Of a DNA stretch of 64,000 bases, positions 13,655 through 26,500 are shown piece by piece. Both the position numbers and the translations under genes were made by a program. Source of the DNA: Atrichornis clamosus (taxonomy: Eukaryota > Chordata > Aves > Passeriformes > Menuridae). Location: positions 27,776 to 91,775 of the forward strand of contig WBMZ01010836.1 in assembly GCA_013400975.1 (NCBI GenBank), in the 5' to 3' direction. Numbering within the stretch: position 1 is the first letter of the stretch; every line of letters starts with the position of its first letter. The notes beneath the pieces were generated by a model. That model was not told the origin of the DNA. It saw only the letters and a list, made by a program, of their open reading frames with translations, and did no database searches.

Positions 13655-16449
13655 TATCAGGTTGAACTACTTTTAGTATTTAGAGAATACAGCCTGTAAG
13701 GGTGGGGTTTTGGGGCTGAGCTAAACTGGTGTTAAGGCTGGCTAATCTCAAGGGAGTTGTTGTGGCCTGTACCTTTGCGCTGCCAGGGGTTTCTGCTGTG
13801 CCCATTTTGTTGTCTTGGGCAATTCTGTGGTCCCTTGGTGAAACCATTTGTCCTGCGAAACTGGGGGAGAAAACCAAACCCAGAAAAAACAGGGTCCAGG
13901 CATCGAGCAATGCAGGAATATACAGGAGCAGGTACCAACTTAATACCTGTGAAATCTTGCTCAGACGTGATCTCTGTGTGGTTTTTCTTTCTCCCCAGGT
14001 GATGCTCCTTTATTGATTGAAAGTGGTTCTTTTATTTAGTTGTTGCAAAGCACTTAGTTTTCTAATGGAAATACATGGAAATATTGAAGTAAGACACATT
14101 ATTTAAGTAAAGGAGGTAAGTATAGTAATTGTGATCTTCAGTACTGCCTGTTCACGAAAATAACAGAGCATTGACAGTAAAAAAGAACTACTCATTAATT
14201 TAAACACACCCTGTTTTCTAATGGCCAGTATCTGTGTCAGAGGCCTAATTAGGAGCCAAAAAGCCAGGGAGGTGCCTCTGCAGTTTCTGTGGGTATATCT
14301 GTATAGGAGGGTGAAGATCTGGAAGTTGCTGTAAAGCACCTCTTTGTGCTTCGGTGCCGTTAAGAAGGGCAGCTCATCGCTCCCAGGCAGGATTAGCAGC
14401 TCATGCGAGAGCTCTGGGAAGCCTTTATACTCCGTCCTTCCCCTGCACAGCTGTTGTTGCTCGTGTTCTCTGCACACTCAGTTTGTAAAGACACATCTGC
14501 TGCTGCAAACTCCTCTTCCCTTTGTAATCTGTAGACGGAAACATATTTGCAGGTACCCTGGCAGGGCATGTCTTGTGTGACTTCTGAAATCAGATGGGTT
14601 TGGGGAGGCAGGTAAGATTTTTTCCCCTTCAGATCAGTGTTTTCTGGACCCTGATTTTGCACAACTTTGCAACTGCTTACTTTCAGCTTGACTAGAGAGG
14701 TTAACACACATTATGTATGGCTATTTCTGACCAGGACGTAAACAATCTTTCCTTATTTGAAGTCATTCTTATGGATTATAAGAAATACTGTTTGTTTTTT
14801 ACAGAGATTATTTCACACTTGATAGTGCAGTTGCCCTACTGGATCTTTTCTGTATGGAATAATTGAATGTATTTCATATTTCCAATTTTTTATACTTTTC
14901 ATTTGCTCTTTAATAATACCTTACACAAATGTGTATCACTGATATAAAAATACTACTTTGCAGTGGAAGTAAAAGAAAAACTTCTCAGAGGTTTAGTAGG
15001 TCTTACGAGACTATTTCCTCTAAATTCCTGAAAATGTGTTTTTATGTGGTAATAATATTAATATTTTTAGGGTTCCCTCTCTCCATATTATTAGAAGCCC
15101 AGAAGGATAATACCTTAAGTATAACTTGCCTGCAAAGCATCTCCTTATGCTGGAGTAAAAATTGTTTTCAGGAACATCTTGTAATGGTGTGATTTCCAGC
15201 AGCTGAACAATGAGAATGATGGATGTGCGTTGGAGGTTCTCTTCTGGGTTTGGCCACTAATGTGCTTTCTGGCCACAGAGTCCCTCCTGACTGAAAACTC
15301 AAAATAACTCTGTGAGCCATGGATTCTGTCCTAAATTCCTCATACCACCAACTGGTGATTTCTTTTGTGTGTGAAAGGATATTGTGTACAGGATTATTTC
15401 AGCTCTTAGTGAAAGTGTCATTGCTCCTGTGCTGGAACATGTTCAACAGTGGCTAAATAGCAAAGATTCACACAGTAAGGTAGTTAAAAGAAGGAAGCAA
15501 CCAAATCCAGCTAGTTTTGCTGATTGAATTTAATGTAGATGTAGTTCGTTTCTGCCGTGTGAAGTGAATCTATTCAGAAGGATGTCCTCCTACAAAAACT
15601 TCTATGGAATTTTTAATAGCCACAAGTGGTTGCAGCATTGTTTATACATCTTGTCTGAAAGCTGGAAAATGTTCCTATAATCAAGTTTGAAAACAGGGAG
15701 CATGTAGGGGGAAAGGAAGAGAGAATAGCCTGAGAATATCCGTTGAGAAAAATGTCCTGAGACAATCAGATTTGTTCTCAGAGATGAATGTATATTATTT
15801 TAAAGGCCAGAAGAAACACGTCTACCCATTCTGTGTATGGGCGAGGATAAGTTTGTTTAGTTTTAAGCCTTGTGTAAATATCTTTACACTTGCAAGATGT
15901 TTCAACTACAGCAAAATTAAATTCTATCTAATTGTTCTTTGCTTGGAATGCAAATATTGAAGACCACTAATTTGGGACTGGACACAGAAGAAGGAAGATA
16001 TTTATGAAACCAAAAGGTTAGCTGAGCAATGAGAGTCAGTGAGTTGTGTTGCTTCATAAGTGGGGTTACAGAATCAGTGTTTTGTCTGCATTAGATATTG
16101 TTAGATATTTGCTTTCTGCTCATTGATATTTTACTGTGTCCTCTAGAGACTCAACTCTTGAGTTCAGTTGAAGGGGTCAAGTGAGGTGGCTTCAGACTTT
16201 GACTGGTGACTGGCAATCGTAAGGCTAATAAGTGAAGTTAAACACAGGAGTTTTGGTTCTTATAATATCACTGAAGAGCTGGAAAAGATTTAAATTTTGC
16301 TACTGAAAAAGATGAAGGTATCATGGTTATGGACTTGGAAAGTACTAGGTTTCTCTTTTCTATTATGGGATTTGCTCCTAGTTTTTGCTAACCTGTGGGA
16401 ACTTTCTTTGCAAGCTGATCTGTTGCAGTTCTTTCTCAATCTGTGAAAG

Positions 16450-16492
16450 TTTTTTTTTGTTGTTGTTTTTTTGGGTTTGTTTTTTTTTTTTG
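16450..16492. repeat. T/G low-complexity tract
   Basis: Runs of T broken by GTTGTTG and GGG in CYTH3 intron 1. It may be a decayed poly(A/T) tail or simple repeat; no flanking element is recognisable. Confidence 0.8.
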
Positions 16493-19400
16493 GTAGCCAC
16501 TAGCTCAAAAATGCTTCATATTGAGAGTTGTGGGATAATGCTCTTCTTTGGATATTGTACTTGGGCTGTCATTGCAGAATTATTTAACGAGATGACATCA
16601 CAGCTGACAGACAACACACTGATTTTTGTGGTGAGCTGCAGTTTGTTTGTTTTCCCCTAATCCAGTATAGTAAACAGAACTGTATTAAAAGTGTGTCTTC
16701 CAATAAGTGTTGTTTTACAGGATGTTCATTTAAGTACATTTAGGTCAGTTACAGGAATTGAACTCTATAGGCCAAGTTGGAATACATTACATGTTTTTCT
16801 GGTTTTTTTCTATTGGTAGTAGGAGTAGTATCACAACATATATGGTGTTGGTTTTTTGGTTTTTTTCTACTTGGCCAATAATGTAATTTGTACTTTCAAC
16901 AACTTTGTTTCTCATAAATAAAATATCAGTAGGTATATTGACTTTTTATTTAGTAGTAGCTGAAGCTCTGAAGTTTTAGAAAAATGAAAGGCTCTCCCTG
17001 TAAACTAAAATATTTTCACAGAAGTGACTTGCATTAGAACATTGTCTTTATTTAAAGATTAGAAGATAGCATGAAAGCATGCTGCAGCTGTAGCTTGTTC
17101 ACTGTACTGAAATGCTTTTGTTCTTTTTTAGTATTTAAATGCTCATGCTAACTCCTCCTATCCTGTCTACTTTGTGTTTAGATTGGTGAAAGACGAAAGA
17201 AAAATAGAGGTGACTCAGAGAGGACAGCTAGAAAATTCATTTTACAGAACAAATACATAATATGTGCTCCATGAGTTCTTCTGTGTGGAGGATTATGTGA
17301 ACACAGGTTTGAAAAAGAAGTGTTCTTGCTGCTAGAGGCAAAAGGGTGGCCTTGGGAGAGGCCTTGCCAGGGCAGATCATCTCTTGCCATGTACCTGCAA
17401 TGTTTGCCTAGGACTGTAAAGATGTTTTAATGCACTGTTGTGTGTCGTCCTCCAGTGTTAATATTTCAAAAGCTTTAATCAAAATACAGAAATACTGTTA
17501 AAATTTGTTTTAAAACACAGAGTTGAAACAACAGGGACAGTAGACATTAAGGCACACGGCCTCCTGGAGCAGACACTTTCAGTCCCTGTAGTTCCAGGCT
17601 GTAATGCCACATGTAGTCTCTTCAGAACTCTTTTTTTTGGTGCATTCTCGCACTAATGTGTTTTCTGCAGCAGAAACAGCAGCACTGGAGAAGGGAGACA
17701 GTGATGATAGAAACCAGTAGAAGGATGAGAATAAGGCAAACATCTTCAGTATCACACAGAGACCAGTTTGTGTGACTGCAGGAGAGTGCATGTGAGTGAT
17801 CCTGGCCAGTCAGTCATCCCTCTCCGTGCTGATAGTGTGAGGGGAAGGAAAATAATGTCTATACCAATAGTTTCTAGAAATTGAGCAGTACTGTAACTCC
17901 CACTCAGTTATATCCTGACTCTTCTATTCTTGTCAAAAGACACTGAAATCTTTTGGCTCTGATATTTAAATACCATTCTTTAAAGATGTTGCATTAATAT
18001 CCAGTTTTATCTAAGTGCTCTCCAAGTGCAGAATCTTCTTTTCCAGCAGACTTCTTGTCTTGTATCTGGCAGATAAATCCTTGATGTTATTTCCTAATGC
18101 AAAAGGTAGACTGACTACATTTAGCTTACTTCCTTTTTGTCTAACAGCATCATTAATTATACTGTGAGGGTTGTCTCTGCTGTGGCTGTGATCAGAGGAG
18201 AGGAAAACACAGCAGACAGTATTTGGGTGCTGTAGGAAAACACTGAGGTGTTTGATTTATCTTTTTTCATGGATTGCTTGAGCATAGAAAACACAATTTG
18301 TGTTGATTCAAAAAATACAATTTCACTTGTTCTAGATATTCCAAACCTGTCCCAAGGAGTGTTCACTGCATGGTAGAGTAAGGGAGAAGAACCTGCAATA
18401 CCACTCACTGGTGTGCAGCTTTGGGAAGGGTTTGTGGTAGTGGCTAATCCAGAGATTTTATAACTAAATTTGAAGGAAAAACAACACCATCTACAAGTTT
18501 TAAATATTTAATGCTTAAGGATGATTTTCTGTTTGAGTTTTGATTAGTATTTCCAGTTGCCAGCGAAGGTGAGAGTTACCAAAAAGTCTTGTTGGCAAAA
18601 AGTTAAAAAATTAAGATCTCTTACTAATACTGGTACTGTAAAACTTCAATACAATTTCGTCCACAATACTACAGAAATGCTTTGAGGATATCAGAATATG
18701 TTTCCTAGCTAAGAGAGTGATTATATATGGTTTGCCTTTTTTATAATCAGCATTGGGTAACAGTATTAAGTAGTTGTCAGTCCTCAGTTAACTAGTTGGA
18801 GTATTTGTGGGGTGTGTATGTACATACTGTGCGTATAGTCATTAAACCTCTTGAGCTTTGTTTTAGGATCTTAGGATATATATGTAAGACAAAGATGTGA
18901 TGTAGGCACATGTATTTATAAGGTTTGACGTGAAAATAATCTTACCATTACTTGCATGCAAAGAATTTTTAGGAGTGGGTGGATTTCTGATGAGATGAAG
19001 AGAAAAAGCAGGTAAACATATTGAAGTCTGGTATTTGTTCAACAGAAGACTGTCATTTCCTAAACTGAAAGTAATTTAATCATGGTTGTATCTGGAGTAG
19101 TCAAATGAAATCATTTGCCATAATTACTTCATGTCTAACAAGGTCTGTCGCCATTTAGATTTAGTTATGATTTGGATCCTAAAAGAAAAGGAGCTTAACC
19201 ACTGGATGTTGAAATAATCAATATATTTCATTATTAGGGTTTGAACAGAGGCTGTTGCAAATGTGTGTTTAAAACTCTCCTCTCAAGCTGAACTTCTTTT
19301 TGTAATCCTCTTACTACAGTCTGTTATATGTATATAGGACATAAAGCAGTGGCTTTGGCCATCCCAAATGACTACATTTGTTGTGTGTTGCTGTTACATA

Positions 19401-20500
19401 CCTTACTAATTATTTTTGTTGTTCCATTTTACTGAGCTGGAAGGAAAAGCTGTTCTATAATTAAGGAGCTTTTCCAAGAAAGTGGGTAGCATTAAAACTG
19501 TTATTATAGGATCATTGCACAGGAGGTGAATATTTGTGGTTGGTGTCTAGTGCTGTACAAATGAGCAGGAGTAACCTCTGTCCAAAGAAGTTTCTTGCTG
19601 GGGAACATTTGATTATTCAAGAAAAGCAAAGGGTTTGTGCAAATAATTTTTGGGGTTTGCTGGTTGTCAGGTAGAGATGACAGGGTAAGAGTGGGGTGAG
19701 TGACAGGATACATTTGCATCCTTGGTTGCAGCTAATTTTTGTCAATGGGGTAATATATTTGATTTAGCATAGCCAAGGAGTGACCTAAAATTTACTTAAA
19801 TACCACAGACTCACTTAAATGATGCTATGCAAAAGCCTTGTTTGTGATACATTGTGTTAGACAACTGATTCTGCTGCTGTATTTGTTTGTATATTGACTA
19901 CTGGAAGGCTTTTGGTGTTATGGGTGTTCTTTGGGTTGTGCTTACCTGCATCTCTCTCTGCAAAGCAACCAAATGAAGGGGCACTGCTGGGGTTAGATGG
20001 TACCTGAAGTCAGCACCAGGATACACATCTTGTGTATAGCATTGGCTATTCCTTGGCTTTTTTCCTCTGGAAGATAGTAAGTCTTCTGAATCATAATTAA
20101 TTTTCATGAATTTTGGTACGTTACTGATATGATAGGAATTATATCAGACTTGAATTTGGCAATTAAGCTGTAGAGCCAAATCTTACCCACATTGTATGAT
20201 AACAAGATTCCTTTCATTGTCTGTCTTTCTTGTGAAAGATAGGTTCTGTCCATATTCATTCAGGTACCTTACTTAGGACTTTTATAAAGCAGACTACAAA
20301 TACGTTAAATTTAGGTTTTATTTGTGTTGTTTATTTTTATTTGTTTTGTTGGGGTTTTTTTCCCTGAAAATGATCCCAGCTAAAAAAAAAGTCCTGATGT
20401 TTCATGTAAACTTACTTTTCTTACTCAGTTTATTAAGTTTTCTGCAATGATGAGGTATGTTTGCAAATGCTAAAAAATGGTACATTTTGCTCTATTCCAG

Positions 20501-20583
20501 TGCCTGATGATCTCTCCATGGAAGAAAGAGAAGAGCTTTTGAATATTCGTCGCAGGAAAAAAGAACTGATTGATGATATTGAG
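20501..20583 (+). CDS. CYTH3: CYTH3 exon 2 (coiled coil, first half)
   Basis: The acceptor is ctctattccag and the donor gtaatt. The exon starts in phase 1, so one base comes from exon 1, and codes visible residues 1-28 ([14 protein letters not shown]...IDDIE). It begins the heptad-like coiled coil that dimerises cytohesins and binds scaffolds such as GRASP/CYTIP in this family. An internal ATG lies at 20518-20520. Confidence 0.96.
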
Positions 20584-23500
20584 GTAATTAGTTTACTGTA
20601 AAGGTCCTTAGAAGACTGCTTCAGTAGATTAAGTTACAGTAAACTGCAGACCTAGATATGAATTTCAGGTAATGGTTTTAAAAGCATATAAATGACTTAA
20701 GCTAAATACTACTAATAGTGAATAGGATTTATGCATCATATGTGTGCTTTTAAAAATGTTGTCTTCTGAATCTGATTTGTGTAGTCAAAAACTCATTAAA
20801 CAACAGATTTGCATCCACGGTAGAAGTGAGTGAGAAATGTGAGTAAAGAAATTTTATGTAATTGATAATGGCAGTTTGGTCTCGGTGCTCTGACACGAGC
20901 ACACACTGGGAGTGCAGATCGATGTGTTTAACAGTCATTCAGTTGTGGTAAAATCTTTACATATCTAAGGAAGCCTTAAGATTGTTCACTTTTCTTCAGG
21001 TAACTAGCAAATACTAGAAAATAAAACCTAATTGATTGCATATGATAGATGATTTCAAAAGATGTTTTATTGTAGGTTAATGTATTGTCCTTCCTTCTTT
21101 CGACAGAGATTAAAATTTGAAATTGCTGAGGTTATGACTGAAATTGATAATCTGACTAGTGTAGAAGAAAGGTAAGTAATGCCAACATATGGATGTGATT
21201 CAGTAAGACCTTGGAACAGGTCTTCCAGGAATAGGAAATAAAAAGAGCTTTCTCATGCTAAACAAACATTGGATCGCCTTTATTTAGTCTGTTCTAAGGT
21301 CTCTAGAGCATGACTTTATGCCATATAGGCATGTACTTTGTTTGGATAGAGAATATGTTGGATAGAGTGTAACATTTTAGGCTGTCCAGTTGATAAAGAT
21401 ACGGGTCTCTGAAGCTGCAATCACTTGAAGGAATTGAAAATAGTAACTTAATTTTCCCCATTTAAAAAAGTTAATGTTTTGTTTTTGTGATAGAAAATAC
21501 AGAGTAGCCAAAATAAAAATTCAAAGCTTATGCAGAAATTTTTGTTTTTGTAAAAGCGCAACTAATAACTGTTTGTTGTTTCTTCTTTTTCTCCATATGT
21601 AGCAAAACTACACAAAGAAATAAGCAAATAGCCATGGGAAGGAAGAAATTCAATATGGACCCTAAGAAGGTACAGAATTCTTATTTCCACTTGGCAGGAA
21701 TCAAGTTTTTGCTTGTAGTACGATCTGTGACAAATTTATGTTTTCTCAAGAAACATTTTTGATAATGTAAGTTCACAGGCCTTATTTGCATGTCCTGTAA
21801 TGCACTGAGCAGAGGATTAAATTGGAGGCAGTCATCAGGTCATTTGCCAGTCGTGTGCTTTCTTCCCTTAAGCAAACCTTTGATAATAGAGGTTACTTAT
21901 CAACAATCAAATATGCCAGGTATTGATTGACCTGGTTTGCTTTGTACCTGATAAAGGCGTTCTATGTTGACATGTCATTATTCAAAAAAAATTGGTGAGA
22001 CCATACTTGTTTTTCTTTAATGCTCCCCTGTTTTTATCTTTCAAAATACCTTTACCATGTTCTTTAATTTATTCCCATGCAGACTTTTATATTTGGGTAT
22101 GTAAATTCTGTTTGTGAAAAAGGCATGTATGAACAACTGTATGTTTGTGTATGTATATGCATATGTACCCATCTGACTTGTACAAACTTGGTTAGCAGTT
22201 TCAAGAAGTCTGCTCTGCATTTAGCCAAGAAGTAATGTAGTTCATTTTTCTGGAGTTGCCTCTATGTTTCTTAAATAGTTGTTAATTTTCTGGAAAATTC
22301 AGGGACCTGCACGTTCTCTTACAGACCTCCCTGCAAAATGTAAAAGAGCTTCTTTGACATATTTGACCTTTAACCTTTGCTTTTCAATTTTCATTTTCCT
22401 TGCTTAGTTTTACTGTCTTCTATTGTTTGTAATTGAGATTCCATTTTGAATTTGTGAAGAGTATTCTTTAAGGTCTTTTTGGAAATCATTGAGCATTTGT
22501 TTTTCTGTGTTCATGATGCATTTTCTTCCCAATTGTATTGAATTCAGTTACATTTTGGTGGCTTTTCTGAAGTGTTCCAAGTACAGTGATGACTTCTGTT
22601 CTTCAGGCTGTTTTCAGTTTGCCAGAAACTCTCAAGTACAAGAACTCTTTCTAAATGGCTGACCATGTCTTTTATTTTTCCATTTTGGTGACTGCCTAAC
22701 TTCTGTTCTGTTGAGGGCAGGACACCCCCAAATATCCTGATAGTTTCCTGTTGCCCTCCAGCTCTTTCATGTCCTAGAAGTTTGTGGCAAAGTCACACGA
22801 TGATGTCAGATGCTTTCATTCCAGTGTCAACTCTTTTTTGTTACTGTTCTTGCTGGATGAAATGAGTTCTATAAATAGATGGTGTGGCTACATTGCTACT
22901 GTAACATAATTTAAATGTGGTAAACAGACTTAGAGTAGTAATTTCTTAATAATGCCTGAGATCAGCAGTGGCTGCAGTAGCTGTCTGTTCTAAAGCTGGG
23001 TCAATCGTGTTGTTTGCAGCTGTTTCTTTAAGTTACAGACAGCTAAAATATACATCCTTCTAATTTGGGAAAACTTCCTTGGGTTATTGGGAAAAGCACA
23101 TTTTTCATTCATAAACAGGAGGGAAGATGGTCTCTGGAATTAGGAATGCCAAAGAACTGGGGTAATCATACTTGGGTTGAATCTACCAAGTTTCCTCCTT
23201 TAAAACCAGGTAACAGAGGTCTTAAGTTTTTGTATTAGCAGGAACACAGCGAGGTAATTTTATTTTACCACTTCTGTTTGGAGCTCTTTACGCGTTCTAG
23301 TGTGTATGTAGAGCAATTCTCCCTTGCCCCCTCTGAAAATAGCTGTGTTTAATGCACTTCCATGATGTAATACAACGTGCCTTGGTGTTTGGATTTGGTG
23401 AGGTCATGTCAGAAGGGCTGTGACGGTAAAGTTTGTAAAACACTTCAAGAATCCCTATGCAGAGACATAAAGTTGTGCTTGAAATTTGCAGTGCTGAAGT

Positions 23501-26500
23501 CAGTACTGCCTTCATTGGGCCCAGGGAATGAATTCTGTTTGACAAAGGCAGTGTTTAAATAACTGCAAAATTTGTAATTGAGTTACTGTAAAAGCGATGA
23601 AATTCAAAGCAGATTTCGTTGCAGTGACTTAAAAAAAAACTATGCAATATTTGTTGTGAATATTGAATATGTCTGTAGCCACGAGTTTTGTGTGGGGAAC
23701 TTAAACTAGTACAGCTGTCATCTGTCTCTTGTCAGTCTACAGAAAGAAAATTTGCATCAAGACAAAAGATAGCGTAGGAGGTGGTGGGGGTTTGCCTGGC
23801 CTATTTTACCATTTATTCCAGACGCTGAAGTTGTTGTCCCAGACAAATTCCTTTTCCTGTCTGTTTGATTTCTGGTTCTTTAACTTCCTAAGAAAAATTA
23901 AAAAGAAAAAATCCTGGAAAAGGAAAATTAAATTGATTTTGGCAGTATGTTAAAATACCTGCTTCTGTGCACAGAAATTTGTTTTCCGTGTTTCTGGTCA
24001 TGTCCTTTATCAGTAACTTGTAGAACTTAAAAAACCTATTCAGATCAGTCTATTTATACTAAGCACGAATAATATGGTCCAGGTGTTGAATAAGGGAATC
24101 TGCTGTTTCTGGTGTTAGAGGAAAGGTTCTCTGTTGGTTGTCAGAGATGAGAGCTTTTTGGATAACTTTGTATGGGGAAAAGCACTATATTTTGTAGCCA
24201 AATATAGTACAAATAAGCTTTGAATGGATCAATTTTGAGGAAAGTTCAATTATTTTTTGCTTCAAGATATAAGGGATATATTATTTGCAAAGAAATCATG
24301 TCTTTTGTGAAATAACTTACAAAATATTAAGTTGTCAGTCAGGGTACCAGCCTGGCACCAAAAGTTTTCAGATGATGATAAAATTGTTTTGAGAGAATTG
24401 CATTCCAGACTTTCCAAGGAAAGCTTCAAGCTTTATAACATCACAGTTCACTTTCTTTATTAAATTAGGTCAGAAAAAATGACCTTTTTTGTCAGACCGC
24501 TAATCATTTAATTGTTAAAAACTAGAATTAACCAAACAGAAGGATAACTTTCTTGAATGTTACTAGAGGGCCACCTATGCTACATGAAAAAAAAATGGAA
24601 TTTTTTCAGTTGTAATGAAATAAATAATATTTCACTTGCAGAAATTGAAAAACTAATATTTCTGAAATTCTGAAATATTCTAGTAGAGCATATTAGTAAT
24701 AATTCATTAACCTCTTTCGTACATATTTGAAATCCAAGGCATTAAGATTACTTACAGTTTCCGTTTCTACTTTTCACTAGCTTCTTGTTACAGTTTGAAG
24801 AAAGCAGCAATAGCAACATCTTTGTTGGGGTCAGTGGGGTGTAAAGAAGATGGTTAGCTCTGCATGACCTGCTCAGTGTTGGAACAACATCCCTTCCATC
24901 CTTTACATAATCTCTGTGTAACTCAGTCTCCTTTCTCTACCGCTTTGCAGAAAGGTCTCTGGGCTTCCCTAGAGTGTGCCAGTTATAGGGCAGTAATTTG
25001 TGGAGGCATAGGAATCCCAGGGCTTGATCAAGTACCCTCTGAGGGACAGGGTAAGACTCTCCTTCTGCCTTTGGTAGAAGCTTTGGTAGAGGGCTGGCTG
25101 GTAGAGGGCCCTTTGTGACTGGTGTAGCTCAAGTCCTTTGTGAATAGTTTAGTTCCAGCACAGCCAGAATTCACTGATAATCCCAGTGTCAGCAAACACT
25201 CTTTTAAACTGGTTTCAGTATCTTCAGCTGTGACTTCTGCTGCAAGTAGTGGCTTGATGTGTTGGGTTGCAGTTTGTAGATTTTAACAGATGCTTTATTT
25301 TGTGTCGTGGTGGTAATTAAGTTGTTTCTACGTACCTCTTCATTATATGATTTTGCAGATTACAGCTCTGCAGACGTTTATTTTTGCAATGTTGGGAACA
25401 GGCCAGCTCACACATTAACTCTAAAGAGCAACATGGAATCATTATTCAATTAATATTTGATCTTTGTATGGTTGAGAGATTCAAACTGCCACCTAGTACT
25501 TCTAGCCTTAAAAATGTGTTCTCATTTTCATCTTCAAACCACTACTAAATACTCCTTATCTAACTGAAAAACATTTGTTTACCATTTTATTAAAAAAAAA
25601 ATCTGTAGGTTAATGTAATTCTTAATGTGCTCTTAATATGTCTGTGTCAGTGTATTAATACCAAATGTTATGAGTGGTATTTACATAAATGCTTGTGGAA
25701 GAAAACATCACATTCCTTTTCCTCTGGAATTGCTCTTCCTAGGGAATACAGTTTCTGATAGAAAATGACCTCCTGCAGAACACGGCAGAAGACATTGCAC
25801 AGTTCCTTTATAAAGGAGAAGGATTGAATAAAACGGTAATTGGAGATTACCTCGGTGAAAGGTAAAGTAAAAATACTGGAACTTTGTTCTTGAGCTTACA
25901 AAGCACATTTGCAAGTTTTGGGTAGTTCTCTTCCCCTACACAGGCTTCACAAGAGAGCCGCTCAACTGCTCTGAGATCTGGAGAGGCTACAATGGGATGT
26001 AAAACTGCTACAGTATTGTGACAGGTTTTCTTGTTGTTAGGTTGTTTTTAAATGGGTACACTGTGGAATGAGATTTAATTAACTGTAATTTACTATTTTG
26101 AGAAAACCCTTGCATTTGTCTGTAGTGCAGAATTTAATACCATGAGCTTTTGGAGTGTCTGAGAGTTGTATTGCAGCAGTTCTTGGTACTCTGTCCAGAG
26201 AAGGAATGATTTATAATCAGTAGTAATTGGACTGTAAGGAAATTACTTATTAAAATGGGTAATTCCTGGGACAGTAGTTACAAGCAGGTTTTAGTGTAGT
26301 CACTTCCCTGCACACAGCCTTCCCATTGCTGGGTAGGCATCTCCAAGGGCAGCTGCACCCAGTCGTTATCAACCCTAGTGCAATAAACATGCAATGTGCA
26401 TATTTATGCACACTGTTACAAAACACAATCAGAATGCAAATTACTCCCATTGCTGTGCAACCCAGGAACTCATTTTGAAAAAGGCATCTGAGAGAGAGAG

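Larger units (their letters stand above)
1..20500 (+). other. CYTH3 intron 1, 3' portion
   Basis: 20.5 kb of mostly AT-rich intron without a CpG island or a supported exon. It holds a CR1 tail at the left edge, a possible CR1 scrap near 11075, a T/G tract near 16450, and an unexplained exon-like segment at 13551-13654. Frames of 60-147 codons occur on both strands (for example 3561-4004 minus, 14103-14477 minus) but have no recognisable domain. Confidence 0.75.

Noticed and set aside
13680..14016. Overlapping open frames on both strands just after the exon-like segment
   Set aside because: Open on both strands through composition alone, with no conserved motif or clear exon borders.
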